This document shows, in pieces, positions 1-12,100 of a stretch of DNA of 64,000 nt. The stretch is from the NCBI GenBank assembly GCA_963969595.1, contig OZ018410.1, positions 31,500,913-31,564,912 on the forward strand, read 5' to 3'. A model generated the notes under the pieces. It saw only the letters and a program-made list of their open reading frames with translations, made no database searches and was not told the DNA's origin. Every line of letters begins with the position of its first letter. The stretch's first letter is position 1. The position numbers were made by a program, and so were the translations under genes. The stretch is from Neckera pumila (taxonomy: Eukaryota > Streptophyta > Bryopsida > Hypnales > Neckeraceae).

Positions 1-973
1 ACGGAGAATCCGGTTCGGATGACGAAATGGAAGAGCAAACCGGGTTCGAACCCGAGATAGAAGAGGAAGAAGAGGAGGAGCCGTCCCGACCGAAGAAGCG
101 GATGAAGACGACGCCTCCTTGCAAGAGAGGAACCCCTCCAACCACCCGGTCCACACCAGAACAGGGACCGGAGGTGGAGATGCCGGATCTCGAGGACCCG
201 GCCGACCCGTTCAACCAGTTGACGGTAATCCTGTGTGCGATACGAGGGACTGGGAGGTCAAGAGGAGAGCTCTCACTGGTATCGGAGAGATGGTGGGTGC
301 ACCGGCCGATAGCAATTTGCCGGGTAAGGTGGGCCAATACCTAGCCAATCCGGATGAGAACCGGAAGCAGGAGGCAGAGATCCGTCGGCTTCAAGAGGAA
401 GTCGACACTCTAAGGGCTGACATGGTAGCCCTCAGGGAAGACAAGGCTGCAGTCCGGGAGGTGGCGGAGGCAGCCCGGAAGGTGGCTGAGTCGGTGAAGG
501 ACACTCTCGGAGAGTCCGGATCCACCGCAGTCAAGGCGGCACTATTCGACAAAGGGGTGCATGAGGAGAAAAAGGTATCCGGTTCCCGGATAGTTCGGAT
601 CCTGATCGACTTCACCAATCGGGTGAAAGCGTCCTTAATGGCAACGAGAGAGGCGGCCAACCGGATGGATGTCAGCAGTCAGAAGCTGAACGGATTCATG
701 TACTCCCAGGAGATCCACCTCTTTGATATATCGCTACCGGATTCGTTTGCAGCCGGAGGATTGAATCCAAGGGAGCGCAAGGATCAGACACCCCAGTCAA
801 GGAAGAGTAACCGGAGACCTGGGCTTGGGCAACCGATTCATCTAGATTCCTCGCCAGGGTCAGATCTTCCGGATCCAGCTGCCGGAGAGCGGAGTCGGAA
901 CCTTGCCGACGTCTTCAACCAACTGCCCAAGGAACCAAGAAGTCCTACGCTGGGTGGGGGTGTTGGAGAGTAG
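1..973 (+). pseudogene. LTR-encoded coiled-coil protein, frameshifted copy A (3' part)
   Basis: This is the C-terminal part of the LTR-encoded protein that is intact at 24760-26412. It contains the acidic Glu run and following basic PKKRMK-like patch, then the coiled coil (QEAEIRRLQEEVDTL region) and the conserved C-terminal tail ending in GGGVGE. One base is missing near 254 relative to the intact copy (GAGGGAC for GAGCGGAC), so the frame changes between about 230 and 260. The same deletion occurs in copy B at 10258-11909, showing a shared recent origin or gene conversion. It is probably non-functional. No catalytic motif is visible even in the intact protein. Confidence 0.75.
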
Positions 974-2080
974 GTAGTTAATTAGGAGTATAGTTTTGTA
1001 AGATAGTTAGGACCGGATCGGATGTTGATCCGGTCTGGCCGGTTAGGATCAGACTCGGATGTCCAGCGCGGATTTCCGGGGGCCTTTTTGCTTTGTAATC
1101 AAGTTGTATATAAGTCAGCTTGTGCTTGGGAGCTGCGAGTCTTTTCACCTCATTTTTGTGTACGTCTTCTCTTGGCCTCTTGTTGCGTGTCTCTCCCGTG
1201 TGTGGTAGGGTTGTGTGGTGAAAAGTCAGGAAGGCGCATGCTAGTGCGGGTGTGATTTCTCCCTTTGGCATCCTTGTTTTTTGATCTTATGTGCAAGTGA
1301 GCGGGTTGTGAATGTGTTGGGAGTGGATTCCAGTTCCTCAGCAGCTCTAAGGTTTAGGATTCCGAGCAAGACAACCGTTGTTAGGCTAGGCGGATAGGGA
1401 GGGATTCCTTAGTCGTGCTAGAACTCCTGGGTGGGAAATCCGGTTGAATGTCCGATCTCCTGAGAGATCTCGCTGCCTTAGTGGGCAAACGGAAGGACTT
1501 TAGTTGATGTTGGAATGGACGGGTTTACTTGCAACTGCCTGGCTTTGTACAGAAGGAAGGTGGCGCTAAGGTCGTTGTAGTATGGGAGGATCGTACGGGG
1601 GGTCCTTGTGTGACCGGTGATCCGGAGAGTTCTCTGGATTGCTGTAAGGAATCAAACTGGGTCCGGATTAGTGTAGGAAATTGGAGAAGGAAGAAGTGGG
1701 TCTTCAGCCACTATAATACACGAAAGGAGCGGCGGGCCTGCCACTATCAAAAGCAAGGGGCGAACCCTTTGATGGTGAAACAGAGGTAAAACTAAACCGG
1801 ATGGTAGTAAGAGCGGATGTGAGTTGATCAGATCGGATCGGAAAGTGGACCGGATCGGAGAAGGAGAAGAGGGTCTGATTGTAGTTCTTGGTGTTGTTGT
1901 GTTTCCGGTTGTTGTATTAGAACCGAAAGAGGAAATATAGGTACTGACTTAGCTTAGAGACCAAATAAGGCTATCTACTTCATAGAATCTCGCGGGTTCG
2001 ATCTTTAGAGTCACTTTGTTATACTTTAAAGTGTTTTTTTGGTAGTATAACTGGGAAATTGGTTGCCTTATGCTGCGAGA
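1..2080 (+). mobile_element. Gypsy-family LTR copy A (3' part, cut by window edge)
   Basis: The sequence mirrors 9151-11230 on the opposite strand without visible indels (paired coordinates sum to 11231), so it is the last ~2.1 kb of the same 3.3-kb LTR. It holds the end of the LTR reading frame (to 973), a TATATAAG motif at 1107-1114 and the LTR end, degraded to TGCTGCGAGA at 2071-2080. The next five bases are GTTGG. They match the duplication beside the LTR at 26968, not the flank of copy B, which points to a rearrangement. Confidence 0.9.
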
Positions 2081-3773
2081 GTTGGCTTCAGGAGGAAGTC
2101 GACACTTTGAAGGTTGAGATAGTCGCCTTGAAAGAGGACAAGGCCGCAGTCTGGGAGATGGCGGCTGCAACACGAAAAGTGGCGGTGATAGTGAAGGCCA
2201 CTCTCGAAGCTTCCGGATCTGCCGCTATCAAGGCGGAGTTATTCGACAAAAGTGTACATAAGGAGAAGAAAGTATCTGGTTCTCGGATAGTTCGGATCTT
2301 GACCAACTTTACCGATCGGGTGGAAGCGGCAATGGTGGCGACTAGGCAGGCAGCCAACCGGATGGACATTAGCAGCCAGAAGCTGAACGGGTCCATGTAC
2401 TCCAAGGAAATTCAACTTTCGGACCTCTCGCTGTTGGATTCGTTTGCAGCAGGAGGATCAAATCCGAGGGAGCCCAAGGATTGGAGTCCCAAGTCAAGGA
2501 AGAGTCAACAAAGGCCCTGGCCTGGACAGCCAATTCATTTGGATTCATTGCCAAGATCAGATCTTCCGGATCTTGCTGCCGGGGAGCAAAGCAGGAACTT
2601 GATCGAGGTTTTCAACCAACTGCCCGCAGAACCCAAGAGTCCTACACTGGGTGGGGGAGATGCAGAGTAGGTAGGTAGGAATGTAATTTTTGTAAGATAA
2701 TTAGGACCAGGTCAGATGTTGACCTGGTCTGATCGGTTAGGATCGGACTTGGACATTCCACGCGGATTTCCGGAGGCCTTTTTGCCTTTGTAAAATCAAG
2801 TTGTATATAAGTCAGCCCCTCCTTGGGAGCTGCAAGTGTTTTTGCCCAAATTTTGTTTGTGTCTTCTATTGGCTTCTTGTTGTGTGTCTCTCCCGTGTGC
2901 GGCAGAGTTGTGTGGTGAGGAGTTAGGAAGGCGCATGTTGGTTTGGGGGTGATTTCTTCCTTTGGTGTTTTTGTTCTGATTTTATGTGCAAGTGAGCAGG
3001 TTGTGAAAGAGTTGGGAGTGGATTTCAGTTCTTGAGCACTTCTAAGGTTTAGGTATTTGGGCAAGACAACCGTTGTTAGGCTAGGCAGATAGGGAGGGAT
3101 TCCTTAGTCGTGCTAGAACTCTTGGGTGGAAAACCCGATTGAGTGTCCAATCTCCTAAGAGATCTCGCTGCCCTAGTTGATAAACGGAAGAGCTTTAGTT
3201 GATGTTGGAGAGGACGGATACACTTGTAACCACTTGACTTTGTACAGATGGAACTTGGCGCTAAAGTCGTTGTAATATGAGAGAATTGTACGAGGGGTCC
3301 TTGTGTGACCTGTGATCCGAAGAGTTCTTTGGGTTGCTGTGAAGGATAAAACCGGATCCAGATTAGTGTAAGAGACTAGAGAATAGAAAAGTAGGTCTTC
3401 AGCTATATAAGTCACAGAAGGAGTGGCGGGCCTGCCACTCTCAAAAGCAAGCGGTGAACCCTCTGATGGTGAAATAGAGATAAAACTAAACCGGATGAGA
3501 GTAAGAGTGAATAGGAGTTGATAAGACCGGATTGGATAGTTGGCCGGATTGAGAAAGGAGAGGAGAGTCCGATCGTAGTTTTTGGTGTTGTTGTGTTTCC
3601 GATTGTGGTGTTAGGACCGGAAAAGGAAATATGGATACTGACTGAGCTTAGAGACCAGATAAGGCTAGATACTTTACAAAATCTCGCAGGTTCGATCTTT
3701 AGAGTCACTTTGTTATGCTTTAGAGTGGCTTTTGGGAGTATAACTAGGAATTTGCTTGCCCTGTGTTGCGATA
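2081..3773 (+). mobile_element. Half solo LTR (3' half), subfamily F
   Basis: This is a diverged member of the same LTR family. It starts abruptly inside the LTR reading frame at GTTGGCTTCAGG and runs to the LTR end GTGTTGCGATA at 3773. Its length of 1693 bp plus the 1613 bp of 26969-28581, minus a 5-bp duplication, gives 3301 bp, the size of one intact LTR. Both halves end in the same GTTGG. It contains a decayed LTR ORF (about 2086-2670), a TATATAAG at 2807-2814 and the usual downstream LTR sequence. From about 2345 onwards it looks identical to the reverse complement of 4830-6258. I read it as half of a solo LTR split by the gypsy element and later moved by inversion. Confidence 0.85.
2086..2670 (+). 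pseudogene. LTR-encoded coiled-coil protein, 3' half (copy F)
   Basis: This is the C-terminal ~195 residues of the LTR-encoded protein, beginning inside the coiled coil (LQEEVDTLK) and ending with TLGGGDAE. The frame is open but has no initiator, because the N-terminal half lies at 26969-28035 on the other strand. Differences from the intact copy are spread evenly, so this is an older subfamily. It is a fragment, not an independent gene. Confidence 0.7.
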
Positions 3774-4829
3774 GATGCTAATACATGTCACATAAAAACA
3801 ACACTGAGAGGTTCATTGTATAACAATCGAACTCAAACAAGGTAGTGTACCTAGAAAATCTAACTTGCGACTTAGCTACCTCGACGTAGAAAGCCTTGTG
3901 GGATCTCACGATGTCCGCTGCAACCTGAACAATGCATCATGAGATCTCATGATGGCCGCGACAACCCCTGGAATGCATCATGAGATATCACGATGGGCGT
4001 GCTACTCCACCATACATCGGGTGTTCTCACGATGGATTATTGTTCAAAGATAAGGCCCTTGATTATGGGTCCACCATGTTTGCCTGATTCAAATTCGCTA
4101 AGGCAGTCTCCCTACTCTTCTTAGGAATGGTCCTTGATTACGGATCCACTATTTTTGACCAATTTGCATACGCCATAGCAGTTGCGTCAACCTAGGTAGG
4201 GACTGAATCTTCAACAATCCATTTATTGTACTAGCAATTCCAGTACCTCAATTCCAGCGTACTTTTGGGGTTATCCGGTCGCCAATATTGAAGCAAAAAC
4301 TTCCCGTAATTTGCATCTCCTTCTAGTCTACATATAGTAGACAATGCTCTTCCTTGCCAAACAGCACATGTTTCCAAGACTTTTGGCCTGACAGAGAAGT
4401 ACCCATGAGCTTGATTGTATGTCCAGCCACGGATTGAATCTTTCCCTTGGCGCTTCATTTGCGGGGCCGCAATAAGGTTCGAGCTCCTCTTCTTCCTTCG
4501 GAATCACGCCCATGGAATGGGCCGTATTTCCTTGGCGAGGGACTCCATTCTACGCCACCCTCCATTTATAGTATGGCTAAAAGCCTTCCACCAACTCCGG
4601 AGGACACTCAAGTAATGGCTCCTTCAGCTCATCCAGTACACACTTCCAGTATTCCATGTATGGGCCGAATGCAGCTGCAAATCCCTCGCATTTTGGCATT
4701 CCTTGATGCTAATACTAAATGTACTTCTTGAGTCCTACCAAAATGAAACCCTTGTTTACGGTAGCATTCCGCACTAATTCCCTTGCCTTCTTTTGATTTC
4801 CGCCCACGACAGGAAACTCGTTGCCTCAC
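3774..4829 (-). pseudogene. Decayed coding sequence between inverted LTRs, possible 3' end of DUF7869-like gene
   Basis: This 1056-bp unique spacer separates two inverted LTRs. On the minus strand it shows broken reading frames in several phases (4231-4458, 4328-4513, 4629-4829). Recognisable strings include a Glu-rich EEEELEPYCGP segment and FLLQYWRPDNPKS near the end, then a stop after WNC. If the LTR at 4830-8133 is removed, this sequence directly follows the DUF7869-like fragment at 8137-9150 on the same strand, so it may be that gene's 3' end. Phase changes and stops show it is dead. Homology to the family C-terminus is a weak inference. Confidence 0.35.
3895..4036. repeat. 40-41 bp tandem repeat, about 3.5 copies
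   Basis: Units beginning GATCTCACGATG recur at about 3902, 3942, 3983 and 4023, each followed by a CCGC/GCGC-like segment and AATGCATCATGA. The period is 40-41 bp with moderate divergence. It lies inside the spacer between the inverted LTRs, and no coding role is seen. Confidence 0.7.
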
Positions 4830-7800
4830 TGTCGCAACACAGGGCAAGCAAATTCCTAGTTATACTCCCAAAAGCCACTCTAAAGCATAACAAAGTGACT
4901 CTAAAGATCGAACCTGCGAGATTTTGTAAAGTATCTAGCCTTATCTGGTCTCTAAGCTCAGTCAGTATCCATATTTCCTTTTCCGGTCCTAACACCACAA
5001 TCGGAAACACAACAACACCAAAAACTACGATCGGACTCTCCTCTCCTTTCTCAATCCGGCCAACTATCCAATCCGGTCTTATCAACTCCTATTCACTCTT
5101 ACTCTCATCCGGTTTAGTTTTATCTCTATTTCACCATCAGAGGGTTCACCGCTTGCTTTTGAGAGTGGCAGGCCCGCCACTCCTTCTGTGACTTATATAG
5201 CTGAAGACCTACTTTTCTATTCTCTAGTCTCTTACACTAATCTGGATCCGGTTTTATCCTTCACAGCAACCCAAAGAACTCTTCGGATCACAGGTCACAC
5301 AAGGACCCCTCGTACAATTCTCTCATATTACAACGACTTTAGCGCCAAGTTCCATCTGTACAAAGTCAAGTGGTTACAAGTGTATCCGTCCTCTCCAACA
5401 TCAACTAAAGCTCTTCCGTTTATCAACTAGGGCAGCGAGATCTCTTAGGAGATTGGACACTCAATCGGGTTTTCCACCCAAGAGTTCTAGCACGACTAAG
5501 GAATCCCTCCCTATCTGCCTAGCCTAACAACGGTTGTCTTGCCCAAATACCTAAACCTTAGAAGTGCTCAAGAACTGAAATCCACTCCCAACTCTTTCAC
5601 AACCTGCTCACTTGCACATAAAATCAGAACAAAAACACCAAAGGAAGAAATCACCCCCAAACCAACATGCGCCTTCCTAACTCCTCACCACACAACTCTG
5701 CCGCACACGGGAGAGACACACAACAAGAAGCCAATAGAAGACACAAACAAAATTTGGGCAAAAACACTTGCAGCTCCCAAGGAGGGGCTGACTTATATAC
5801 AACTTGATTTTACAAAGGCAAAAAGGCCTCCGGAAATCCGCGTGGAATGTCCAAGTCCGATCCTAACCGATCAGACCAGGTCAACATCTGACCTGGTCCT
5901 AATTATCTTACAAAAATTACATTCCTACCTACCTACTCTGCATCTCCCCCACCCAGTGTAGGACTCTTGGGTTCTGCGGGCAGTTGGTTGAAAACCTCGA
6001 TCAAGTTCCTGCTTTGCTCCCCGGCAGCAAGATCCGGAAGATCTGATCTTGGCAATGAATCCAAATGAATTGGCTGTCCAGGCCAGGGCCTTTGTTGACT
6101 CTTCCTTGACTTGGGACTCCAATCCTTGGGCTCCCTCGGATTTGATCCTCCTGCTGCAAACGAATCCAACAGCGAGAGGTCCGAAAGTTGAATTTCCTTG
6201 GAGTACATGGACCCGTTCAGCTTCTGGCTGCTAATGTCCATCCGGTTGGCTGCCTGCCTAGTTGCCACCATTGCCGCTTCCACCCAATCGATAAAGTTGG
6301 TCAAGATCTGAACTATCCAGGAACCGGATACTTTCTTCTCCTTATGTACTCCTTTGTCGAATAATTCCGCCTTGATAGCGGTGGATCCGGATGCTCCGAG
6401 GGTGGCTTCACCATCTCCGCTACTTTCCGTGTTGCGTCCGCCATCTCCCGAACTGTGGTCTTATCTTCTTTCAAGGCGACCATCTCTGCCTTCGAAGTGT
6501 CGACTTCTTCCTGAAGCCAACAAATCTCCGCCTCTTGCTTCCGATGCTCATCCGGATTCAAGATATGCTGTACTGCCTTACCCGGTAGCCTGCTATCTCC
6601 CGACGCACCCACCAGCTGTCTGATATTAGTGAGGGTCCTCTTCTTGATCTTCCAATCCGCTCGTATTCCGTAGAGAATGACGGTCAATTGATTGAACGGA
6701 TCATTTGGGTCTTTGGCCTTCTGCATCTCCACTTTTGGTCCTTGTTTAGGAGTCGACCAATTGGTAGGAGGGGTTCCTCTCTTATGAGGAGGCGTCGTCT
6801 TCATCCGCTTCCTCGTCCTGAGGTGCTTCTCCTCATCTTTCTCTTTCGTCTCGGTTTCAGATCCGGTTACATCCTCCGGTTTGTCATTCGAACCCGACTC
6901 CCCATACTTCAAGATGGATTCCTGAATGTTCCACATCTTCTCCTCCGTGTCAGTGAGGAGTTGGTTGCGCTAGTAGAAGTGAAAAAGGTAGGGACTCAAA
7001 GGAGTGGCCCTACCTTTCCAACCCTCGTCACAAGCTGGGACACCAAATTGCAAAAGATTCGGACCCAATTCACCTTCCGTTTCCTGCTCAAGCCCTCCAA
7101 AATGGTATTGCCGAGGATCATCGTCACCCTTGTTGGCTTCTCCGGGTGGATGATCGGAACCAGGAATTGGAGTAGGTGGAGGTGTCGGTCATTTATGCAA
7201 TATGCGACCACGTATCCGTCTTTGATGCTCGGCTCTCCATGAAACTTGTCATGGATGAACTCCGCCCTCCGTGCCACCATGCAAGAACCTCCTAACCGGA
7301 AGTTGTAGACTTCCCTCCACCTCTCTTCTTCCCACTTGGTTGGGCGCCCTCGGACAGTGTTGTCGAATTGATTCGACATTTTCCCCTTGAGCTCTCTCAC
7401 CATCTGCTCCTTTCTAATCCCCAGGGTTTATCCATCAACACCAAACAGCCCATCGTGTTGAGATCCTCCATGAGCTCGTTCCTCGCCGGTTCCTCGTGAA
7501 GGATGACCGGAACTACTTTCCGGAGCTTAATCTCGGAGGAGGAACTGGGCGCTCCCCGGTCTGTTCTTATGAAGCTGAGGCATGGACACAGACTACTAAT
7601 TGGATCCTTTCCGATTGCTACCTCACTCTCTCTTAGCCGCACGTCCCGTTCTTCACTTCCTCTCGTCTGATCTCAACCGGAAGACAACACAAACTTGCAG
7701 CCCACACAAGTTTGACCTCTTCTGCACTCTGACACACCCATACTGAAGTTTCCACGCACATAACGTGTCTGGCGCAGACGAAGGCGTTAAAGTGCTTAAG

Positions 7801-8133
7801 GTCAGCTCCAAAACTTGAGGGAAATAGAGGAGTGAAAAGGGGGACGACTAGCCTTTATATAGTCCCAGGACCCCTGACTGGTCATCATGACCATTTCCGG
7901 TCTGGTCCATAGCAATCCGGTTCAACCCTAATCCGATCCAGGGTAAGTTTTGGATGTGATTCCACTCTTGAGTACTAATACTCTGACTAGATCAGATCTA
8001 GTTTACCCCTTATTGCATTAGCCTTGTCTATCTTCAGTCTTTTTCTGCCTCCTAGCAGGATCCGGATCCTAATTACTCGTTTCCATTCCAATTTTTAGGT
8101 AAGCAAAGGAAAACCAAAAATTCTGGTTGCGAC
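4830..8133 (-). mobile_element. Complete gypsy-family LTR F' (apparently solo)
   Basis: This is a full 3304-bp LTR on the minus strand. Its 5' end is at 8133 (GTCGCAACCAGAATTT on the minus strand) and its 3' end, GTGTTGCGACA, is at 4830. No internal gypsy sequence touches either side, so it behaves as a solo LTR or a displaced one. The flanks CTCAC (4825-4829) and CTCCAC (from 8134) are only approximate duplications. It carries the upstream TATA motif near 7853-7861, a decayed LTR ORF (5933-7583) and the downstream TATA near 5789-5796. Half of it (to about 6258) matches the half LTR at 2345-3773 as an inverted repeat. Confidence 0.85.
5933..7583 (-). pseudogene. LTR-encoded coiled-coil protein, decayed copy F'
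   Basis: This copy aligns along its whole length with the intact LTR protein at 24760-26412, starting at the ATG at 7583 in a PQL context. The N-terminal RGRPTKWEEERW region, the EKPTRVTM motif and the RVGK segment are recognisable. The reading frame is split between 7642-7397, 7403-6996, 6936-6313 and 6304-5933 by frame changes and stops. It belongs to the older F subfamily and ends with TLGGGDAE. Confidence 0.7.
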
Positions 8134-8136
8134 CTC

Positions 8137-9150
8137 CACATGGGCTTTAATGGAATAGGCTTTGGACAGCCGTGAGGGAGCCTAGGGTGACCATTTTCAT
8201 CCCTCCTCCAAATGCTTTAAGAAGGTTTATTAGACGGAAGACACTTTGAATCATCTGCTGACTCCTTGTAATTCATGACAGGGATCCCATCAGTGTCCAC
8301 GTAGAATTTGAACAGGTGCATCTCCCCCAATCCAATTAATCTTTCGGAGCCATTGGTCTGGTAACCCTCCACGAACGCCTTGAAATCCCCCACCTTCTGT
8401 ATGAACTCCGGCAAAAATGACAATTCTTGGGACTACATGAATTCTTTCATAAGGTCAACGACGACAAAAGCGTTCTTCATCTTGAGCGCTTTGGAAAGGT
8501 GGCTGAAATAGGCATCAATATCCTTGTGAGTATGTCCAACTAGTAGAAAAACAGCCTCAATTTCCTTGAAGACACCTTGTGCAATGAGCAACAATATGAA
8601 TGCCATTAGGTATTTGTTCTTGTTATCCTTAGCAGAGTTGTCGAGTTGAAGATATAACTCTTCAAGAAAGGGGATACTTTTTACTTGAGCTCCTAGTTCA
8701 GTGAGGGTCAGGCTGTCCATACATCTCGACTTTCCTTTGAGCAGTGCTTCAAACATTGGATTTATTGGAGGATATGGAAAGAGGTCGCCTGCCTCTCGAA
8801 TCAGTGGACCCTCTAGTCTATGCAACAACCTCGCCAAAGACAACATGCTGAAGTTGGAGTCTGCCAACCAACATAATGGAGCATAATGGGCATATGCACT
8901 TTCACCATGACCATGAGCTACTATTCCTGTGACGCTCATAAAAACCTGCTCCAAACCCGACGTGACCTTTGTCGTCACCCGCATTTTAGGGAGAGCCGTC
9001 TTTGCCGTATCCATCTTGTCGTGAGTTATACATAACATTCTCTGTGGATCTCGTTTGGATTCCTCACTCCAAGACACATACAAACAATGGCAAGACGCTT
9101 GGTGACTCAAATGATGAGCCCTCTGATTCATGAACTCCATGTACTGGCGG
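8137..9150 (-). pseudogene. DUF7869-like gene fragment 1, interrupted by LTRs
   Basis: The minus-strand frame from 9150 to about 8217 encodes a segment with LQLDN, then AFILLLIAQGVF and FLLVGHTHKDID, the hallmark series of the uncharacterised DUF7869 family found in plants, fungi and animals. One in-frame TAG separates 8433-9140 from 8217-8423, and another stop follows SNKPS. The coding frame resumes immediately beside the LTR end at 9151 (codons for QYMEF), so an LTR integrated inside the gene. A second LTR (4830-8133) truncates its downstream side. The family's function is unknown; the spaced Asp/His residues invite comparison with nucleases or transposases, but I cannot show that. Confidence 0.6.
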
Positions 9151-12100
9151 TGTCACAGCACAGGGCAAGCAATTTCCCAATTATACTACCAAAAAACCGC
9201 TTTAAAGTATAACAAAGTGACTCTAAAGATCGAACCCGCGAGATTCTATGAAGTAGATAGCCTTATTTGGTCTCTAAGCTAAGTCAGTACCTATATTTCC
9301 TCTTTCGGTTCTAACACAACAACCGGAAACACAACAACACCAAGAACTACAATCAGACCCTCTTCTCCTTCTCCGATCCGGTCCACTTTCCGATCCGGTC
9401 TGATCAACTCACATTCGCTCTTACTACCATCCGGTTTAGTTTTACCTCTGTTTCACCATCAAAGGGTTCGCCCCTTGCTTTTGATAGTGGCAGGCCCGCC
9501 GCTCCTTTCGTGTATTATAGTGGCTGAAGACTCACTTCTTCCTTCTCCAATTTCCTACACTAATCCGGACCCAGTTTGATTCCTTACAGCAATCCAGAGA
9601 ACTCTCCGGATCACCGGTCACACAAGGACCCCCCGTACGATCCTCCCATACTACAACGACCTTAGCGCCACCTTCCTTCTGTACAAAGCCAGGCAGTTGC
9701 AAGTAAACCCGTCCATTCCAACATCAACTAAAGTCCTTCCGTTTGCCCACTAAGGCAGCGAGATCTCTCAGGAGATCGGACATTCAACCGGATTTCCCAC
9801 CCAGGAGTTCTAGCACGACTAAGGAATCCCTCCCTATCCGCCTAGCCTAAGAACGGTTGTCTTGCTCGGAATCCTAAACCTTAGAGCTGCTGAGGAACTG
9901 GAATCCACTCCCAACACATTCACAACCCGCTCACTTGCACATAAGATCAAAAAACAAGGATGCCAAAGGGAGAAATCACACCCGCACTAGCATGCGCCTT
10001 CCTGACTTTTCACCACACAACCCTACCACACACGGGAGAGACACGCAACAAGAGGCCAAGAGAAGACGTACACAAAAATGAGGTGGAAAGACTCGCAGCT
10101 CCCAAGCACAAGCTGACTTATATACAACTTGATTACAAAGCAAAAAGGCCCCCGGAAATCCGCGCTGGACATCCGAGTCTGATCCTAACCGGCCAGACCG
10201 GATCAACATCCGATCCGGTCCTAACTATCTTACAAAACTATACTCCTAATTAACTACCTACTCTCCAACACCCCCACCCAGCGTAGGACTTCTTGGTTCC
10301 TTGGGCAGTTGGTTGAAGACGTCGGCAAGGTTCCGACTCCGCTCTCCGGCAGCTGGATCCGGAAGATCTGACCCTGGCGAGGAATCTAGATGAATCGGTT
10401 GCCCAAGCCCAGGTCTCCGGTTACTCTTCCTTGACTGGGGTGTCTGATCCTTGCGCTCCCTTGGATTCGATCCTCCGGCTGCAAACGAATCCGGTAGCGA
10501 TATATCGGAGAGGTGGATCTCCTGGGAGTACATGAATCCGTTCAGCTTCTGACTGCTGACATCCATCCGGTTGGCCGCCTCTCTCGTTGCCATTAAGGAC
10601 GCTTTCACCCGATTGGTGAAGTCGATCAGGATCCGAACTATCCGGGAACCGGATACCTTTTTCTCCTCATGCACCCCTTTGTCGAATAGTGCCGCCTTGA
10701 CTGCGGTGGATCCGGACTCTCCGAGAGTGTCCTTCACCGACTCAGCCACCTTCCGGGCTGCCTCCGCCACCTCCCGGACTGCAGCCTTGTCTTCCCTGAG
10801 GGCTACCATGTCAGCCCTTAGAGTGTCGACTTCCTCTTGAAGCCGACGGATCTCTGCCTCCTGCTTCCGGTTCTCATCCGGATTGGCTAGGTATTGGCCC
10901 ACCTTACCCGGCAAATTGCTATCGGCCGGTGCACCCACCATCTCTCCGATACCAGTGAGAGCTCTCCTCTTGACCTCCCAGTCCCTCGTATCGCACACAG
11001 GATTACCGTCAACTGGTTGAACGGGTCGGCCGGGTCCTCGAGATCCGGCATCTCCACCTCCGGTCCCTGTTCTGGTGTGGACCGGGTGGTTGGAGGGGTT
11101 CCTCTCTTGCAAGGAGGCGTCGTCTTCATCCGCTTCTTCGGTCGGGACGGCTCCTCCTCTTCTTCCTCTTCTATCTCGGGTTCGAACCCGGTTTGCTCTT
11201 CCATTTCGTCATCCGAACCGGATTCTCCGTACTTCAGGATAGAGTCCTAAAGGCTCCACGTCTTCTCCTCCGTATGCGTAAGAAGTTGGTTGCGGTGGTA
11301 GAGGTGGAAGAGATAGGGACTCAAAGGAGTGGCCCTACTCTTTCCGATCCTCGTCACCAGCTGGGACACCAGATCGGAAAAGATCCGGGCCCAATTCACT
11401 TTCCGTTCCCCGCTCAGGGAATCGAAAATGGTGTTACCGATGGTCATCGTCACCCTCGTTGGCTTCTCCGGCTGGACGATCGGAACCAGGAATTGGAGGA
11501 AGTTTTGGTGCCGGTCGCTCTTACAGTCCGCGACCGTGTACCCGTCCTTGTTGCTCGGCTTTCCATAAAACTTGTCATGGATGAACTCGTCCTTCCGTCC
11601 AGCCATGTCTGAACCTCCCATCCGGAAGTTGTAAACTTCCCTCCACCTTTCTTCTTCTCATTTGGTCGGGCGGCCCCGGAGAGTGTTGTCGAATTCGTTC
11701 GACGCCTTATACCTAATTTCTTTGACCATCTGCTCCTCCTGAAACCCCCAGGGTTTATCCATCAAGACGAGGCACCCCATGGCGTTGAGATCCTCCATTA
11801 GCTCGGACCTGGTTGGTTCCTCCGTAGGAATGACCGGAACTACCTTCCGGAGTTTGACGTTGGAGGAGGAACTGGGCGCGCCCGGTCTAGCCTTACGCAG
11901 CTGAGGCATGGACACTAAATGACCGCTGGACCCTTACCGATCGCTACCTCACTCTCTCCTAGCCGCACGTCCCGTTCCTCACTTCCTCTCGTCTGATCTC
12001 AACTGGAAAGTACCACAAAACCTGCAACCCACACGTTCTCTACTCTTCCTACACTCTCGGACATGCCCAGCCGGAAGCGCACACACATACAATGGCTCTG

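Larger units (their letters stand above)
2081..9150. other. Inferred inverted segment between LTR copies A and B
   Basis: Copies A (1-2080, plus) and B (9151-12464, minus) are near-identical inverted LTRs that bracket this segment. In the present order LTR C is flanked by CCAAC (26969-26973) while its partner B is flanked by GGCGG. If 2081-9150 is reversed, B is flanked by CCAAC, matching C exactly. The half LTR at 2081-3773 then becomes collinear with 26969-28581. Recombination between the inverted LTRs A and B explains all of these facts. A misassembly through the same repeats would give the same picture. Confidence 0.7.

Noticed and set aside
4825..8140. Target duplication around the LTR at 4830-8133
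   Set aside because: CTCAC and CTCCAC agree only partly and the first LTR base is altered, so I do not claim a duplication.
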